From Thermoplasmata archaeon (GTDB lineage: Archaea; Thermoplasmatota; DAOVMN01): DNA of 6,059 bases. Positions 4,076-6,059 of the stretch are shown piece after piece. The notes beneath the pieces were generated by a model. The model ran no database searches. It saw only the letters and a program-made list of their open reading frames with translations, and had not been told where the DNA came from. The stretch covers positions 1-6,059 of the forward strand of contig DAOVMN010000145.1 of the NCBI GenBank assembly GCA_030630685.1. Reading direction: 5' to 3'. Position 1 is the stretch's first letter, and each line of letters starts with the position of its first letter. The translations under genes and the position numbers were made by a program.

Positions 4076-5760
4076 TGCGTGAATACTGTCCTTTTTGCGG
4101 GATACCAGTGGATTACGAGGAAGTGGAGGGCAAAATCTATTGTCCCGCCTGCGGTGCTGATATCCATTCCAACCGCGGATCTTCCGCTGAGACCGATGTT
4201 ACACCACCCACGGATTTCCCACCACCACCGGAGGATTCCGAGCCACCATCTCCCCCGCCCCATGTCCCGCCAGCGCATTATTCCCCTCCGGATTATCCGC
4301 CCTCTAACCATCCGTCACCTCCTCCCTATCCCCGGGCCAATTATTCCCCTCCGAATTATCCGCCTCCGAACCATCCGTCACCTCCTCCCTACCCCCCGGC
4401 CAATTATTCCCCTCCGAATTATCCACCTTCTAACTATCCGTCACCTCCTCCCTATCCCCCGGTCAATTATTCCCCTCCGAATTATCCTCCTCCAGGTTAT
4501 GCACCACCTTATTCCATTCCAACCGCACGACCGGCCAAGCCCAAAAACGGGCAAAAGGAGTCCCAGGATTTCAGGCCGGTTCAGGATGCCGTCCCACTGT
4601 ATCAAGAAGCTCCTTGTTATCCCCCGGGGTATCCGCCGCCGTATCCCTATCCCCCTTCTTATCCGTACCCCATTGCTGAAAGATACGGTATGCCCACCTA
4701 CCCCCAGCCCGGTTATGTCAGTTTTGAGGAGGCATCCAGGAAGGCATCCATGTGGGGGCTGGTTCTTTTTTACATGCTGATGTCCCTGAATGTTGTCGCA
4801 CTTCTCTATGCCCTGTACCTGGTTCCCCCCGAGATCATGAAAGATCATGTTTGCCCATTTTATTTTTTAATACCATTCCCTCCATTCATTATTGGATCGG
4901 ATTTCTCGATCACGGGATATGCTGCGGTTATCTATTTTTTTCTCATGGCAGGAGCGATATTCCTGTCTTTCTACAGCTTGATCCGCAGGGATGGAAAACG
5001 CCTCTTTGATATTGGAAGTAGGCTGCTCTCGGATGGTGAACCCACCAGAGAGGTAAAGGAAGATTATGATGACAACTCCTTCGTGCTCGTGGGAGAACTT
5101 TTCATGGCGATCTTGTTTTTTGATATCGTTTTCATTATTTTCCTCGCCATAATAGGGCAGGAGATGCATACCCCCGAGTTCCTTGAAGAGGCGGATACCT
5201 GGGAGTTGATGGTGGCCTTGGCTGTGGCCTCTGTCTGGGAAGAGGTGGTTTCCAGGGTCCTTCTCATAGGTGTCCCACTCCTCATAGGCAAGGGACTAAG
5301 CAAAAGGACTGCATCGCACACCAGTCCGGAAGCTGGATCATCTGGTGAAAAAAGATGGTACAACTACCTTGTGGGAGGGGGATTTAAGATAACACCGGTT
5401 ACCGCACTCCTGATTCTCATCTCCTCCTTATTGTTTGGATTGGCTCATGCCAGCTCATGGGATTATTTCAAAGTAATACCAGTGGTGCTATCTGGCCTTG
5501 CCTTCGGTTACCTCTTTGTAAGGAAAGGTGTCCAGGCATCCATCATCCTTCATTTCGCATTTGACTACCTCGGCATCCTTCCTGATGCGTTGGGATCAGG
5601 GGAGGGGGATGCTATGAACGTGTTCATTGGTCTTTTCCTTCTGGTGCTGCTTTTTGTGGGTGCACTGATGTTCTACAAGTATGCTCGAAGGTTTCTGAGA
5701 TACACTGGTGAGCTTTTTGTTGGAGGGAGCGATGGAAAGAGGGATTACGGGCATAGGTGA
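4075..5760 (+). CDS. Zinc ribbon / Pro-rich repeat / CPBP-type intramembrane protease fusion
   Basis: The 561-residue protein begins with a zinc ribbon (C5, C8, C23, C26). A Pro/Tyr/Ser-rich linker follows at about 43-215, holding three full 21-residue repeats and a partial fourth, then further Pro-Tyr strings. The rest is a polytopic membrane domain of roughly eight helices (about 227-250, 281-300, 336-361, 377-404, 441-457, 464-482, 487-505, 514-536). It carries the CPBP (CAAX protease/Abi) motifs in order: EE389-390 with R394 in EEVVSR, F454 and H458 in FGLAH, and H493 with D497 in HFAFD. The family contains glutamate-dependent intramembrane proteases, including eukaryotic Rce1 and many bacterial and archaeal proteins of unknown substrate. 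The linker and ribbon should be cytoplasmic. It is transcribed alone, divergently from the PAC2 cluster. Substrate unknown; the protease call rests on intact motifs. Confidence 0.85.
   Translation: MREYCPFCGIPVDYEEVEGKIYCPACGADIHSNRGSSAETDVTPPTDFPPPPEDSEPPSPPPHVPPAHYSPPDYPPSNHPSPPPYPRANYSPPNYPPPNHPSPPPYPPANYSPPNYPPSNYPSPPPYPPVNYSPPNYPPPGYAPPYSIPTARPAKPKNGQKESQDFRPVQDAVPLYQEAPCYPPGYPPPYPYPPSYPYPIAERYGMPTYPQPGYVSFEEASRKASMWGLVLFYMLMSLNVVALLYALYLVPPEIMKDHVCPFYFLIPFPPFIIGSDFSITGYAAVIYFFLMAGAIFLSFYSLIRRDGKRLFDIGSRLLSDGEPTREVKEDYDDNSFVLVGELFMAILFFDIVFIIFLAIIGQEMHTPEFLEEADTWELMVALAVASVWEEVVSRVLLIGVPLLIGKGLSKRTASHTSPEAGSSGEKRWYNYLVGGGFKITPVTALLILISSLLFGLAHASSWDYFKVIPVVLSGLAFGYLFVRKGVQASIILHFAFDYLGILPDALGSGEGDAMNVFIGLFLLVLLFVGALMFYKYARRFLRYTGELFVGGSDGKRDYGHR
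4279..4503 (+). repeat. 63-bp in-frame tandem repeats encoding a 21-residue Pro/Tyr/Asn unit
   Basis: Three complete units begin at 4279, 4342 and 4405, and a partial fourth starts at 4468. Each encodes a variant of YSPPNYPPPNHPSPPP followed by YPPAN. The DNA copies are nearly identical over long stretches, including synonymous positions, so the array probably grew by recent duplication or replication slippage. Copy number is likely to vary between strains. The product is a flexible extended linker. Confidence 0.85.
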
Positions 5761-5774
5761 ATAGGGGGTGCATT

Positions 5775-5787
5775 CCCATTTTATGGG
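5775..5787 (+). terminator. Small hairpin after the CPBP gene, possible terminator or 3' end element
   Basis: CCCAT-TTT-ATGGG forms a perfect 5-bp stem with a three-T loop, 15 nt after the stop codon. A second short palindrome, TGAGA-A-TCTCA (5792-5802), follows. No long T-run comes after either, so a processing or stabilising role is equally possible. Confidence 0.35.
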
Positions 5788-5842
5788 TAATTGAGAATCT
5801 CATTAACAACCGGGACTTTGTGATGTGAATGGAATTCTAACT

Positions 5843-5940
5843 GCCTTGACGAGCCTTTGGCTCGTCCGGCAATCACACCCTTCGGGTGCTCATGCCTTAT
5901 CGAGCCCTGCGGGCTCAAACGGAATAAGAACAAGTTCTTA
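5843..5940. repeat. Cluster of four short perfect hairpins with 2-3 nt loops
   Basis: Four inverted repeats follow one another: GACGAGCC-TTT-GGCTCGTC (5848-5866), CACCC-TTC-GGGTG (5876-5888), GAGCCC-TGC-GGGCTC (5902-5916) and TAAGAAC-AA-GTTCTTA (5925-5940). The first and third share the lead GCCTT plus two variable bases and then CGAGCC, so they may be diverged copies of one unit. No coding frame explains them. They look like a REP- or MITE-like intergenic repeat, or a structured RNA. Confidence 0.65.
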
Positions 5941-5964
5941 CACCTTATCGGTCTGGATTGTAGA

Positions 5965-6045
5965 ACGCGGATGACGCGGATCACACGGATAAACACGGAT
6001 CAATGAAAAATCTGCGGGAATCCGCCAAATCCGTGTCATCCGCGT
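5965..6045. repeat. Imperfect inverted repeat built of CGGAT units about 9 bp apart
   Basis: The left part contains CGGAT at 5968, 5977, 5986 and 5996, and the right part contains ATCCG at 6020, 6029 and 6038. The outer arms (5965-5990 and 6020-6045) match as an inverted repeat at 21 of 26 positions, the first 11 perfectly. The centre of 29 nt includes AATGAAAAATC. Similar (A)CACGGAT / ATCCGCGT repeats occur, as I recall, in the intergenic DNA of many unrelated bacteria and archaea, and are often mistranslated as peptides with IRVIRV repeats. Confidence 0.75.
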
Positions 6046-6059
6046 GCAGAATTCAAGCA

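Larger units (their letters stand above)
5761..6059. other. Non-coding, repeat-rich right end
   Basis: No supportable gene lies between the CPBP stop and the window edge. The only long frame is on the minus strand and its product (IRVIRVIRV and hairpin translations) is an artefact of the repeats. The contents are the terminator-like hairpin, the hairpin cluster and the CGGAT inverted repeat. The region may continue beyond the window. Confidence 0.6.

Noticed and set aside
4079..4848. Long frames in other registers over the Pro-rich repeats (plus strand 233 codons, minus strand 135 codons)
   Set aside because: They reflect the stop-poor repetitive DNA of the linker region; the zinc-ribbon/CPBP frame explains the sequence.
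5781..5996. Minus-strand frame of 71 codons with a product starting MFIRVIRVIRV
   Set aside because: It is the translation of the CGGAT inverted repeat and the hairpin cluster; such IRVIRV peptides are typical repeat artefacts and nothing else suggests coding.
5848..6045. CRISPR array considered for the repeat-rich right end
   Set aside because: The repeats are hairpins of different sequence and 9-10 bp periodic units, without a constant repeat and unique spacers of similar length; no cas gene is nearby.

Overview
The window looks archaeal, most likely a euryarchaeal-type lineage such as Thermoplasmatota; the lineage is an inference. Evidence: an archaeal-type dihydroneopterin aldolase (MptD) of the methanopterin pathway, a PAC2-family proteasome-assembly-chaperone-like protein ending in a proteasome-docking HbYX tail, archaeal BRE/TATA elements placed for leaderless transcripts, and a secreted beta-helix protein of a kind common in archaeal envelopes. 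Base composition is near balanced, except for the visibly AT-richer beta-helix gene.

Layout. Positions 1-478 (minus strand) hold a small coiled-coil protein followed, with an ATGA overlap, by a very basic protein that runs off the left edge. Positions 479-731 are a divergent intergenic region carrying the mptD promoter. mptD (732-1130, plus) is followed by a short open frame of doubtful status. Positions 1275-3955 (minus) form a compact cluster, in transcription order: PAC2 protein, a 43-codon small ORF, a double-pass membrane protein with a cytoplasmic zinc ribbon, and a secreted, C-terminally anchored right-handed beta-helix protein. The small ORF overlaps the genes on both sides. A divergent promoter region (3956-4074) separates this cluster from a 561-residue membrane protein on the plus strand (4075-5760), which joins an N-terminal zinc ribbon, a Pro/Tyr-rich linker with 63-bp tandem repeats, and a CPBP-type intramembrane protease domain with all three motifs.

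Positions 5761-6059 are non-coding and repeat-rich: a probable terminator hairpin, a run of short perfect hairpins with 2-3 nt loops, and an 81-bp imperfect inverted repeat built from CGGAT units about 9 bp apart.

How the genes may fit together: mptD belongs to pterin cofactor synthesis. The central genes suggest a protein-quality or envelope theme (a proteasome-linked PAC2 protein, membrane proteins with cytoplasmic zinc ribbons, an intramembrane protease, a surface beta-helix protein), but only the gene arrangement supports a functional link. The most notable items are the hidden translationally coupled small ORF, the HbYX tail, the zinc ribbon/Pro-repeat/CPBP fusion and the repeat-dense right end.
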